DNA of 36,244 bases from an uncultured Clostridia bacterium (GTDB lineage: Bacteria > Bacillota > Clostridia > Oscillospirales > Ruminococcaceae): NCBI GenBank assembly GCA_945876755.1, contig CAMCPM010000018.1, positions 1 through 36,244 of the forward strand. The letters are read 5' to 3'. Made by a program: the position numbers and the translations under genes. This document shows, piece by piece, positions 26,105 through 32,725 of this stretch (the first letter of the stretch is position 1; the number at the start of each line of letters is the position of its first letter). The notes beneath the pieces are model-generated. The model ran no database searches and was not told the origin of the DNA. It worked only from the letters and a program-made list of their open reading frames with translations.

Positions 26105-26133
26105 GGGGCAGGGTGAAAAAATCTCCCCGCCCC
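26105..26133 (-). other. GC-rich intercistronic hairpin
   Basis: GGGGCAGGG (26105-26113) pairs with CCCCGCCCC (26125-26133) apart from one A/C mismatch. No T-run follows on the minus strand, so it is more likely an mRNA stability or processing element than a terminator. Confidence 0.5.
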
Positions 26134-26138
26134 GTTAA

Positions 26139-26167
26139 ATTTTATTTATATACTACGTCGTACTCAA
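26139..26167 (-). promoter_or_regulatory. Possible internal promoter before transglutaminase-like gene 4
   Basis: Minus strand: TTGAGT (26162-26167), a 17-base spacer, TAAAAT (26139-26144), overlapping the end of the preceding gene. The hexamers are only fair, so this is tentative. Confidence 0.35.
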
Positions 26168-27797
26168 CAACAAGGACATCCTCGGTAAGCGTTTTCTGAC
26201 GCTTGATCTCGGTTACATTGCTGCTCTTGCTCTTAGCATAATCCTGGAATATCTTCCAGTATTTCTTATCGGTAAGGGTCTCCCAGAGGTCATGATCAGT
26301 TACTCTGATATGAGCAACGTTCTTGCCCGACTCAATAGCAGCGTCAAGCTCTGCATACATAGCCGCAACAGCAGAGTCGAGGTCGCTGTATTCCTTATTG
26401 TACGCCTTGAAGTAATAGCAAGCTGTCTTTGTGCAGGCAGGAGGATTATAAAGCTTGATCCTTTCACCGGTAGACTTTCTTGTCATAGTGCTTACATTAA
26501 GGTGAGTATTCTTTATCATTTCGTCGTTAGCAAGGAAGAACAGATAACGCACATAGCTGCTCTTACCGTAGCTGATTATCGGGTCGCCCCAAGTAGAGTC
26601 GAGAATGTAGTAGCCGTTGTCGCAGTAAACCACGTTCCATGCATGAGTGCTGCCCTCGGTGTTGTTTCCGTTAACGACCATACACTCGATACCTGCAATG
26701 TCGCAGAGATAAAGAACAGTCTTTGCATAGCCCTGGCACTGAAGCTCGCCGCCATCGGTAAGACCATTGTAAATACCGCAGGTCTCAAAAGTACCCTGAA
26801 GGCTGAAGGTGTTGTGTGTGATAACCCAGTCGTAAATTACCTTGAGCTTGCTTACCGTACTGGAATAGCCGCCGACCTTAGCCATAACGTCCTTGACATT
26901 TGCGTCTATCTCAGCCTGAACAGCCTCCGCCTCATCGCGGGTAAGGTCAAATTCAAGATCTATCATGCCGCCCAGAGAAATAGGCACTGAAGGGGAGAGC
27001 CAGAAAAGCTGCGGCTCCTGATTAAATACGATACAGTAAACCTTGAATACATCGTTGGAAGTAAATCCTTTAGGTATCTCTACCTGAGTCTCAAAGTTCT
27101 CTGCAGCCTGAACAATGTCAGCATAAAGCTTCTGTTCGTCCTTTGTCAGCTGCTGATAGGGATATCTGTCCTTATAGCTCTTTTTATAGGATGAGCTGAT
27201 GGGCTTTGAAGAAGTAGTCTTGTTATCGTCGGGATCGCTTTCCTGCTTCTTTTTGGTAGTAGTTGCCTCCGTACCCTGAGAAGGCTTTTCATCGGTAACA
27301 TAATCCGAGTGGATAAAAGTACCGTCAGCCAGCTTGTAGTAACCGGTATCGGTAGCAGCAACAATGTTGATCTTAGTGCCTGCCTCATATTTCTTAACAG
27401 ACTCCGAACCAACGATAGCTTCCTTTCTGGAATAGCATGAAGTCTTTATGTAGAGAGTCTCGCTGATCTCGGTCTCGTTCCAGGACTTCTCCTTTGTAGT
27501 AACGGTAGCAGACTCAGTCTCGCTTGTCTCTGAAGGAGCAGTTGTCGTGCTTTCCTCAGTCTCAGAAACAGTCGTCTCTTCGGTGGTCTCCGACGTATCC
27601 TCAGTCTCCGACTCGGTAGTAACCTCAGGAACAGTCGTTTCCTCGGTAGCTTCGGTCGTCATCTGTGTAAGCGACACAGTTTCGGACGGAGTGCCTGCTT
27701 CGGGAAGACCTGCGGACTCCTCATCGGTTTTCTTACATCCCGCAAGCATTGAAGCCGCCATAAGAAATGCAAGAATAAGACTAATTTTCTTCTTCAT
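26142..27797 (-). CDS. Transglutaminase-like lipoprotein 5 with SH3-like domain
   Basis: A 551-residue probable lipoprotein, first of the five in transcription order. The signal ends SMLAGC, lipidated Cys at residue 21. Residues 30-105 are a Thr/Glu/Ser-rich linker. Residues about 110-168 resemble a bacterial SH3 domain (SETLYIKTSCYSRKEA, then TGYYKLADGTFIHSDYV), a fold that often binds cell-wall peptides. A second basic Ser/Lys linker leads to YPYQQLTKDEQKLYADIV. The transglutaminase core has Cys354 (CQGYAKTV), His385 (HAWN) and Asp400 (LDSTWGD). The start overlaps the end of the DUF21/CBS gene by 17 bases, with GGAG ten bases upstream, so it belongs to the same operon. The SH3-like part hints at peptidoglycan as the site of action. 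Confidence 0.88.
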   Translation of the reverse strand: MKKKISLILAFLMAASMLAGCKKTDEESAGLPEAGTPSETVSLTQMTTEATEETTVPEVTTESETEDTSETTEETTVSETEESTTTAPSETSETESATVTTKEKSWNETEISETLYIKTSCYSRKEAIVGSESVKKYEAGTKINIVAATDTGYYKLADGTFIHSDYVTDEKPSQGTEATTTKKKQESDPDDNKTTSSKPISSSYKKSYKDRYPYQQLTKDEQKLYADIVQAAENFETQVEIPKGFTSNDVFKVYCIVFNQEPQLFWLSPSVPISLGGMIDLEFDLTRDEAEAVQAEIDANVKDVMAKVGGYSSTVSKLKVIYDWVITHNTFSLQGTFETCGIYNGLTDGGELQCQGYAKTVLYLCDIAGIECMVVNGNNTEGSTHAWNVVYCDNGYYILDSTWGDPIISYGKSSYVRYLFFLANDEMIKNTHLNVSTMTRKSTGERIKLYNPPACTKTACYYFKAYNKEYSDLDSAVAAMYAELDAAIESGKNVAHIRVTDHDLWETLTDKKYWKIFQDYAKSKSSNVTEIKRQKTLTEDVLVVEYDVVYK

Positions 27798-29157
27798 TTT
27801 TCATGCTCTCCTTTGTTATATTTTCATTTGTATTTTTCTCAAGTATCTGCGCTTTGATCTTTGAAATACGCTTATCCTCTGTCACAAGAACGGTAAAAAG
27901 CACGTTTTCATATTCAATCGAAGGATTTTCATTTTCCTCCGGGATACGTCCCAGAAGCTCAACGATAAATCCGCTCATAGTGTCAAAACCGTTTTCTTCG
28001 GGAAGCTTTATGCCGAAAACGGGAAGTATCTCTTCCGGGTCAGCAGTTCCGTCAATAGTATAGGTATCGTCGGAAATTTTGATAAGCTCTTCTTCCTCTT
28101 CGTCATATTCATCCTGAATATTTCCCACGATCTCCTCAACGATATCCTCCATAGTCACCAGACCTGCCGTACCGCCGTATTCGTCGATGACAACAGCCAT
28201 CTGCATTTTCTCTGCCGTAAGCCGCTTGAACGCCTCTCCGCAGGAAACCGATTCGGGAAGATATATAGTATCTCTGACAAAGCTTTTGGCGCCGGCATTT
28301 TCAGCCGCCTCCGAACCCACAAGGCAAAGCAGGTCTTTTACGCAGATGATACCCGATATCCTGTCGATAGTTTCCTCATAAACGGGAATACGGGAAAAAC
28401 CGCTGCTTATCGCCGCATTGACCACCTCTGAAACATCAGCGGATATCTCTACCGCCACAATGTCGGTACGGTGAGTCATAATGTCCGAAACGGTAATATC
28501 GTCGAACTCGAACACATTGTTTATCATTTCGCGCTGAGATTCCTCAATAACGCCAGTTTCGTTGCCTGCGTCCACCATCATGAGGATCTCCTCCTCGGTG
28601 ACCACATCCTGCTCCGAAGAACCCTTGGCTCCGAACAGCGGAGCAAGCAGCTTCGTAAGCAGGGAAGAAAGCGCCGTCAGCGGAGTAAGCATAATAACAA
28701 GGTATTTAACGAACGGCGCACAGAAATAAGCAAACTTCTCGCTTTTCGCCGCCGGCAGCCTTTTGGGTATTCCCTCGCAGAAGACCGTCAGCACAAGCAC
28801 CGCAGCAAGCAATATTATGACCGCCGCAGCAGCATAAGCAAGCGCACCGCCGCCGTTATTTGTATTCACACCGAAGAGCCGAGCCAAAGCACCGCCCAAA
28901 GGCGCCGAATAGGAAAACAGAGCTATGTAAGAAGCCAGCACCGCAAAAAGAATACGGTTCACAGCAAAAGCGGTCATAAGCCTCGACGGCTTTTCGAGCA
29001 GCGCTGCAAGAACAGCAGCTTTTTTGCTTTTATCGGAGCTGTTTCTGACCTTTCGATCATCAATTTCGGTCACAGCGGTCTCGCAGACCGTGCAAAAGCC
29101 TTTATACAGTATCACCGCAAGAATAATAATACTTCCGGCAAACCCGTCAGATTCCAT
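27781..29157 (-). CDS. DUF21/CBS membrane protein of the CorC/HlyC type
   Basis: A 458-residue inner-membrane protein. The N-terminal DUF21 (CNNM-like) part, about residues 1-190, has an acidic cytoplasmic loop (TEIDDRKVRNSS) and several helices, with EGIPKRLPAAKSEKFAY between them. Two CBS domains follow (DIMTHRTDIVAVEISADVSE and TIYLPESVSCGEAFKRL, with VVIDEYGGTAGLVTMEDI), then the CorC/HlyC C-terminal domain. Family members are linked to magnesium/cobalt or sodium transport; which ion applies here cannot be told. ATG 29157 with AAGGAA upstream is preferred over the longer frame to 29193. It is the first gene of the transglutaminase-like operon. Confidence 0.93.
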   Translation of the reverse strand: MESDGFAGSIIILAVILYKGFCTVCETAVTEIDDRKVRNSSDKSKKAAVLAALLEKPSRLMTAFAVNRILFAVLASYIALFSYSAPLGGALARLFGVNTNNGGGALAYAAAAVIILLAAVLVLTVFCEGIPKRLPAAKSEKFAYFCAPFVKYLVIMLTPLTALSSLLTKLLAPLFGAKGSSEQDVVTEEEILMMVDAGNETGVIEESQREMINNVFEFDDITVSDIMTHRTDIVAVEISADVSEVVNAAISSGFSRIPVYEETIDRISGIICVKDLLCLVGSEAAENAGAKSFVRDTIYLPESVSCGEAFKRLTAEKMQMAVVIDEYGGTAGLVTMEDIVEEIVGNIQDEYDEEEEELIKISDDTYTIDGTADPEEILPVFGIKLPEENGFDTMSGFIVELLGRIPEENENPSIEYENVLFTVLVTEDKRISKIKAQILEKNTNENITKESMKNEEEN

Positions 29158-29243
29158 AATCAACTTCCTTCCGGATATAATTGCAAAATTCACAAAATGC
29201 AGATGCGGTTTTCGATATCACCGCACAAACTGACACATTAAAA

Positions 29244-29272
29244 ATTATACAACAAAACCGTCAAAAAGTCAA
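29244..29272 (-). promoter_or_regulatory. Promoter of the CBS/transglutaminase-like operon
   Basis: Minus strand: TTGACT (29267-29272), a 17-base spacer, TATAAT (29244-29249), about 80 bases before the start codon at 29157. Near-consensus, so expression of the operon is probably substantial. Confidence 0.82.
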
Positions 29273-29301
29273 GGCATGTGATTCAGCCAAATATTATGAA
29301 A

Positions 29302-29346
29302 AAGCCGCACAAAAAGGGCCGTTTTTTGGCTTATCTGTGCGGTTTT
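29302..29346 (-). terminator. Terminator of the XRE-membrane gene
   Basis: CCGCACA (29305-29311) pairs with TGTGCGG (29336-29342), with an inner GGCC/GGC-type stem. On the minus strand a CTTTTTC run follows; the plus strand also has TTTT. It lies about 145 bases past the stop at 29490 and just before the operon promoter at 29244-29272. Confidence 0.7.
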
Positions 29347-29367
29347 ATAGTATTTATGAGATTTTGC

Positions 29368-29410
29368 TGTAACCAAAGCTTTTAAAAACTGTAAACGCTT
29401 TGTAACCAAA
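29368..29410. repeat. Phased TGTAA direct repeats
   Basis: TGTAACCAAA occurs at 29368-29377 and again at 29401-29410, with a third partial copy (TGTAAACGCT) at 29390-29399. The starts are 22 and 11 bases apart, about two and one helical turns. The spacing would suit a protein that binds one face of the DNA. They lie in a gene-free stretch downstream of the gene at 29490-30761. Confidence 0.45.
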
Positions 29411-29489
29411 ATAGATTAGGGTCAGGAGAGTGAAGCTGTAAAGGAGATTGATATATACCATTTAAAATTTTATATATAATTTATACCAT

Positions 29490-30761
29490 TCACAAATTCT
29501 TTTTCTTGCGGCAATGAGACAATACAATATAATAAACAGGTATCGACAGAAAAATCGGCGCCCACATTATTGAAAGCCACCAAGCGCCCACAAATTCCCA
29601 GAGCATATCAAGGAAGATCCCCACTCCCAGATAAACCAGTACGCAAAGCACAGGATAGCAGAAAATCAGCGGATTGCGTTTTTTTACTGCAGGGTACGCA
29701 GTATAGAAAAGCGGTATCGTCAGGAATATCAGCCACATAAGACCATACCAGTTGTCGCTGAGACCCGGAATAAATACGTCCAAAAAACCACCTATAGCAC
29801 AGTAAAACCACACGCAGAATACCGGATAGCAGAAAATCATAGGATTGCGCTTTCTGACAGCTTCCTTAGTGGTGTAATAAAGCGGTATCAGCAGGAAAAG
29901 CGTCCAGCCGGGGTGAGCAAGATTTAAAGGTATCGAACATAAAAACAAAAACGTAATAAGCACAGGAAACAGCTTGTCAAGCAAGGTAGCAGGCTCATTT
30001 TTATCCTTGTGCTTTTTGTGAATATGCACATCTTCTTCATGCTTGTCGGCAAAAGCTGCATTTACCTTTCGGTCGATATCCTCGCCCATCTTGTTCATGG
30101 ACTCGCCGAACTGCTCCATTTTCGCCTCAAATTTCTTCATACCCTGCTCAAATTTTTCTTCCCATTCGCCGGAATTGCTGCCGGATCTCCGTTCATCTCC
30201 GAAATTATTAGCGTCAGCCTTGCGTTTTTCTTCATCAGCCTTTTTCAGACCCTCTTCAACCTTTTTGCCTGCCGCATTGATAACATCGCCGATAGCCCTG
30301 CCGGCTCTTTCAAGAGTCTTGGCAAAGTCCTCTGCTTCGGGCTTGACGTCAGAGTCTTTCTTCTCCTCATCGTCTATATCTGCGCCGAAAGGCGACCCCT
30401 GCGGAATGGAATTATTGGTTTCAATATCCTGTGCCGACCTGCCGGGGTATATCTCTTCATCGGTATAATTTTCGGGAATTACCTCTTTAACAGGTTCCTC
30501 GGTATAGCCGTAATCGTCCTTTTTAAGAGAAATTCCCTGACTTTCGGTTTCGGGCTGATTATCTGTTCTGACGAGCTCGTCAAGAGAAATCCCGTAAAGC
30601 TTTGCCAGCAGAATAAGATTGTCGGTATCGGGAGAAGCCTCAGCGCGCTCCCATTTTGAAACCGCCTGCCGTGAAACGCCGATTTTTGCCGCCAGTTCTT
30701 CCTGAGAAAGATTATTTTTCTTTCTCATCTGCTGAAGGCGGTTTGCAATCTCAATATTCAT
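29490..30761 (-). CDS. XRE-type HTH regulator with coiled coil and duplicated membrane module
   Basis: A 423-residue protein joining a DNA-binding head to a membrane tail. Residues 1-61 are a Cro/C1 helix-turn-helix (NNLSQEELAAKIGVSRQAVS, KWERAEASPDTDNLI). Residues 65-185 are acidic and likely disordered. Residues about 195-245 look like a coiled coil (EEKFEQGMKKFEAKMEQFGE). The last 165 residues hold about six membrane helices in a repeated unit: PLYYTTKEAVRKRNPMIFCY recurs as PLFYTAYPAVKKRNPLIFCY, each followed by a hydrophobic helix and GGFLD or GIFLD. It could sense membrane state and repress genes while tethered. ATG 30761 has AAAGGA nine bases upstream. Target genes are unknown; autoregulation is possible. 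Confidence 0.88.
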   Translation of the reverse strand: MNIEIANRLQQMRKKNNLSQEELAAKIGVSRQAVSKWERAEASPDTDNLILLAKLYGISLDELVRTDNQPETESQGISLKKDDYGYTEEPVKEVIPENYTDEEIYPGRSAQDIETNNSIPQGSPFGADIDDEEKKDSDVKPEAEDFAKTLERAGRAIGDVINAAGKKVEEGLKKADEEKRKADANNFGDERRSGSNSGEWEEKFEQGMKKFEAKMEQFGESMNKMGEDIDRKVNAAFADKHEEDVHIHKKHKDKNEPATLLDKLFPVLITFLFLCSIPLNLAHPGWTLFLLIPLYYTTKEAVRKRNPMIFCYPVFCVWFYCAIGGFLDVFIPGLSDNWYGLMWLIFLTIPLFYTAYPAVKKRNPLIFCYPVLCVLVYLGVGIFLDMLWEFVGAWWLSIMWAPIFLSIPVYYIVLSHCRKKKNL

Positions 30762-30802
30762 AAACAGTCTTCCTTTCGCACTGTAACTTTTGCTATGACA
30801 AT

Positions 30803-30831
30803 ATTATATCACATATATTATTATAATGCAA
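30803..30831 (-). promoter_or_regulatory. Promoter of the XRE-membrane gene
   Basis: Minus strand: TTGCAT (30826-30831), a 17-base spacer, TATAAT (30803-30808), 42 bases before the start codon. A perfect dyad, GCAACC AAA GGTTGC (30867-30881), and another GGTTGC (30841-30846) lie just upstream; one or more could be operators for the XRE protein, by position only. Confidence 0.8.
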
Positions 30832-30866
30832 GAGTTTTTTGGTTGCATTTTAAAATTTTATAAAAA

Positions 30867-30881
30867 GCAACCAAAGGTTGC
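30867..30881. repeat. GCAACC-AAA-GGTTGC dyad upstream of the XRE-membrane gene
   Basis: A perfect six-base inverted repeat with a three-base spacer, the size of a typical XRE dimer site. Its left arm also pairs with GGTTGC at 30841-30846, so a larger hairpin is possible. It sits about 36 bases upstream of the -35 hexamer. Confidence 0.5.
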
Positions 30882-30902
30882 GGCTCAGTGCATAATTTTC
30901 TG

Positions 30903-30927
30903 TAGAGGCGGATATCATCCGCCCCTA
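30903..30927. repeat. Short palindromic intergenic repeat, copy 1
   Basis: TAG-a-GGCGGAT, a three-base loop, ATCCGCC-c-CTA: an 11-base stem with one mismatch. A similar palindrome with the same outer and inner bases is at 31582-31608. No gene lies between 30882 and 31003. Confidence 0.6.
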
Positions 30928-30958
30928 AAGCAGGCATATTTATTCGGGCGGCTGATAT

Positions 30959-30973
30959 TAACGTTACCGAGCC
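30959..30973. repeat. 15-bp repeat shared with 36052-36066 (inverted)
   Basis: TAACGTTACCGAGCC here is the exact reverse complement of GGCTCGGTAACGTTA at 36052-36066, with further partial matches on the flanks. Both copies are intergenic. Confidence 0.6.
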
Positions 30974-31003
30974 GCAATTTTTAATTTTCCTTTTCATACT
31001 AAG

Positions 31004-31090
31004 AACCAATTAAAAACTGTACAAAAAATCTTCGCATAATCTTGCGTATATGGATTATGCGAAGATTTTTTGTCTACAGTTTTATTGGTT
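31004..31090 (-). terminator. Very long inverted repeat, probable terminator of the GNAT gene
   Basis: The core is a perfect 21-base stem (31021-31041 with 31053-31073, 11-base loop). Beyond a two-base bulge it continues with AAACTGT/ACAGTTT and ends in AACCAAT (31004-31010) with ATTGGTT (31084-31090), giving arms of about 38 bases. T-runs are present on both strands. The right end overlaps the stop codon of the GNAT gene (31082-31084). It may be a terminator alone or a small mobile inverted-repeat element reused as one. Confidence 0.85.
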
Positions 31091-31546
31091 ATTAGTATCA
31101 GATTCCGTATTCAGGTCTCTTACCATCTGAGCGTAGGGCAGAACACGGAAGCCGTTCTTTTTATAAAGATGAACAGCGTGTTCGTTGTCCTCCTCTACCT
31201 CAAGACGAAAACGGCCGAACCTGTCTGCATAATTCTTTTCAAGATAAGCGAACAGCTCGCCGCCAAGACCTTTCCCACGGTACTGTTCAAGAATGTAAAT
31301 ATCCTCTATCCATAAGGTCATCCCTGCCTCCGTGTGAAAGGTCTTTGTCATCAGACAATACCCCGCACGCTCTCCGTCATATTCAAAAATAAGTCCCTCA
31401 AGATAAACGTCCGAGCGCATGACCTCGTCGAAATCCGCCTCAAGACGTGACAACGGCAGCGGCTTTTCCACCGCGTCCGAATGATAGAACTCATCGGCAG
31501 CCTTCAGAAAAAATTCCCTGTCGGACTCATTCATTTTCCTCAGCAA
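31082..31546 (-). CDS. GNAT-family N-acetyltransferase
   Basis: A 154-residue acetyltransferase of the GCN5-related family, moving an acetyl group from acetyl-CoA to an unknown amine. The CoA-binding motif A is clear: IEDIYILEQYRGKGLGGELF, with the RGKGLG loop near residue 91. Motif B follows (RLEVEEDNEHAVHLYKKNGF). The start is TTG at 31546, with AAAGGTG seven bases upstream; the in-frame ATG four codons later is too close to its GAGG, and the LRKMNESDRE start matches the usual family beginning. It lies 68 bases after the membrane-protein gene; that gap contains a palindrome. Confidence 0.9.
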   Translation of the reverse strand: MLRKMNESDREFFLKAADEFYHSDAVEKPLPLSRLEADFDEVMRSDVYLEGLIFEYDGERAGYCLMTKTFHTEAGMTLWIEDIYILEQYRGKGLGGELFAYLEKNYADRFGRFRLEVEEDNEHAVHLYKKNGFRVLPYAQMVRDLNTESDTNNQ

Positions 31547-31581
31547 TTTTCTTCACCTTTCTTTTATCATATATAATTTTA

Positions 31582-31608
31582 TAGGGACGGAATCAATTTC
31601 CGCCCCTA
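31582..31608. repeat. Short palindromic intergenic repeat, copy 2
   Basis: TAGGGACGGAA (31582-31592) pairs with TTCCGCCCCTA (31598-31608), with one G-U pair in minus-strand RNA. It resembles the palindrome at 30903-30927. It lies six bases past the stop of the membrane-protein gene and has no T-run. A weak promoter for the GNAT gene (TTGATT 31591-31596, TATATG 31568-31573, 17-base spacer) overlaps it. Confidence 0.6.
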
Positions 31609-31614
31609 AAATTT

Positions 31615-32529
31615 CTAATTTCCAATTACCATCAGCGCCGCCGCAGGCTCGCTCTCTTTACTTTCCGAAAGCTTGTCGGTGATAACCTTTTTGAACTTAT
31701 CAATAATTTCAATTATCGGGTAATCCACCTCAAAATAAGTGTGCGTCCAGAAGCCCTCCGAGAAATCATAAGTCAGCTCGCCGCTTTCTGTCTCGGTAAG
31801 ATAGTCCGACTCGTCAAAATACTCCTCACCGTTAATAAACAGCTTTTCGCCCTCCCAGTGTACATCATAGTTGAGAGCGTCGTCTCTGTTCTCCTTGTTT
31901 GCCTGCTTGACAAGCCTTTTTATGGTAGTTCTGAGAGTGATTACATCCTTTATATTTTTGTCCAGCTTGTTAGGCTCGATATAAACCGCCACCTTGCCCG
32001 AGGACTTGTTCTGCACATCCAGAACATAGCATCTGAAATTCTCCGACGGCGAAACGATACCGCCCTCAGGGGTAAGCAGAGTATCAACGGTAGTTACCCT
32101 GAAAACGTTCATTACAAGGAAAAAAGCAATACCTCCGAGAATATACAGCAGCAGGAATATCGTACCGAAAACAGTCTTGACCGTATCGTTCATTTTGCAG
32201 CAGAAGAAACCAAAAAGCGTTACCATAGCCGCAGGAACGAGCAGCGGCCAGTTTCCCCAATCCAGCAGAAGCGTCGGGAAGAACACCGCCATATTCACCA
32301 TACCGATAATGCAGGTAATGAACGAACGCCTTGTATAGAAAAAAAACAGCGCAAATATAAACGAAAACGCCGCATAGACCACAGCAAACGTCACCTTGTC
32401 GGTATATTCGATATCATAGAAAAAAACCGCATATGCAAAGTAGATCAGGCATATTGTGTAAATCGAACAAAGCAGGCTCGCCGCAAGAATAAACCACTTG
32501 TTAGTAAGTATCTTTTTAATTTTTCCCAT
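31615..32529 (-). CDS. Five-helix membrane protein with extracytoplasmic C-terminal domain
   Basis: A 304-residue protein I cannot assign to a family. Five hydrophobic segments are visible, at about residues 12-37, 43-63, 68-88, 94-111 and 120-143 (FGTIFLLLYILGGIAFFLVM the last). The remaining 160 residues are soluble, with TLLTPEGGIVSPSENFRCYV, a Lys-rich middle and FDESDYLTETESGELTY. With the N terminus inside, an odd number of helices puts this domain outside. ATG 32529 is chosen; an upstream GTG is only two bases from the GGAG. Its own promoter lies upstream. Confidence 0.8.
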   Translation of the reverse strand: MGKIKKILTNKWFILAASLLCSIYTICLIYFAYAVFFYDIEYTDKVTFAVVYAAFSFIFALFFFYTRRSFITCIIGMVNMAVFFPTLLLDWGNWPLLVPAAMVTLFGFFCCKMNDTVKTVFGTIFLLLYILGGIAFFLVMNVFRVTTVDTLLTPEGGIVSPSENFRCYVLDVQNKSSGKVAVYIEPNKLDKNIKDVITLRTTIKRLVKQANKENRDDALNYDVHWEGEKLFINGEEYFDESDYLTETESGELTYDFSEGFWTHTYFEVDYPIIEIIDKFKKVITDKLSESKESEPAAALMVIGN

Positions 32530-32585
32530 ATAGGACACTGCTCCTTTATCTTTTTTTGCAGGTATAACGGGTATGCCTTTGTATT

Positions 32586-32614
32586 ATAATAACCCTTTAT
32601 CCGCAATAAATCAA
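32586..32614 (-). promoter_or_regulatory. Promoter of the five-helix membrane protein gene
   Basis: Minus strand: TTGATT (32609-32614), a 17-base spacer, TATTAT (32586-32591), about 57 bases before the start codon. An overlapping TATAAT shifted by three bases lacks a matching -35. Confidence 0.65.
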
Positions 32615-32658
32615 GAACAATTTTATTTCACTGCGGTTACAATTTGAATACGCATAGA

Positions 32659-32701
32659 AAATCCCCCGAAGTGCCGCAGGTACGGTTACCCCGGGGGATT
32701 T
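32659..32701 (-). terminator. Terminator of the secreted anchor protein gene
   Basis: AAATCCCCCG (32659-32668) pairs perfectly with CGGGGGATTT (32692-32701), closing a 23-base loop. A short T-rich stretch follows on the minus strand. It lies 24 bases past the stop of the gene at 32726-33457. Confidence 0.78.
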
Positions 32702-32725
32702 GATTGCTGAAAACAGAGCAGCTTA

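Noticed and set aside
29181-29372. Plus-strand frame of 63 codons upstream of the CBS gene
   Set aside because: It crosses the operon promoter and a terminator hairpin on the opposite strand and has no recognisable product.
30821-31009. Minus-strand frame of 62 codons between the XRE-membrane and GNAT genes
   Set aside because: It runs through palindromes and repeats, has no good ribosome binding site and shows no protein-like pattern.
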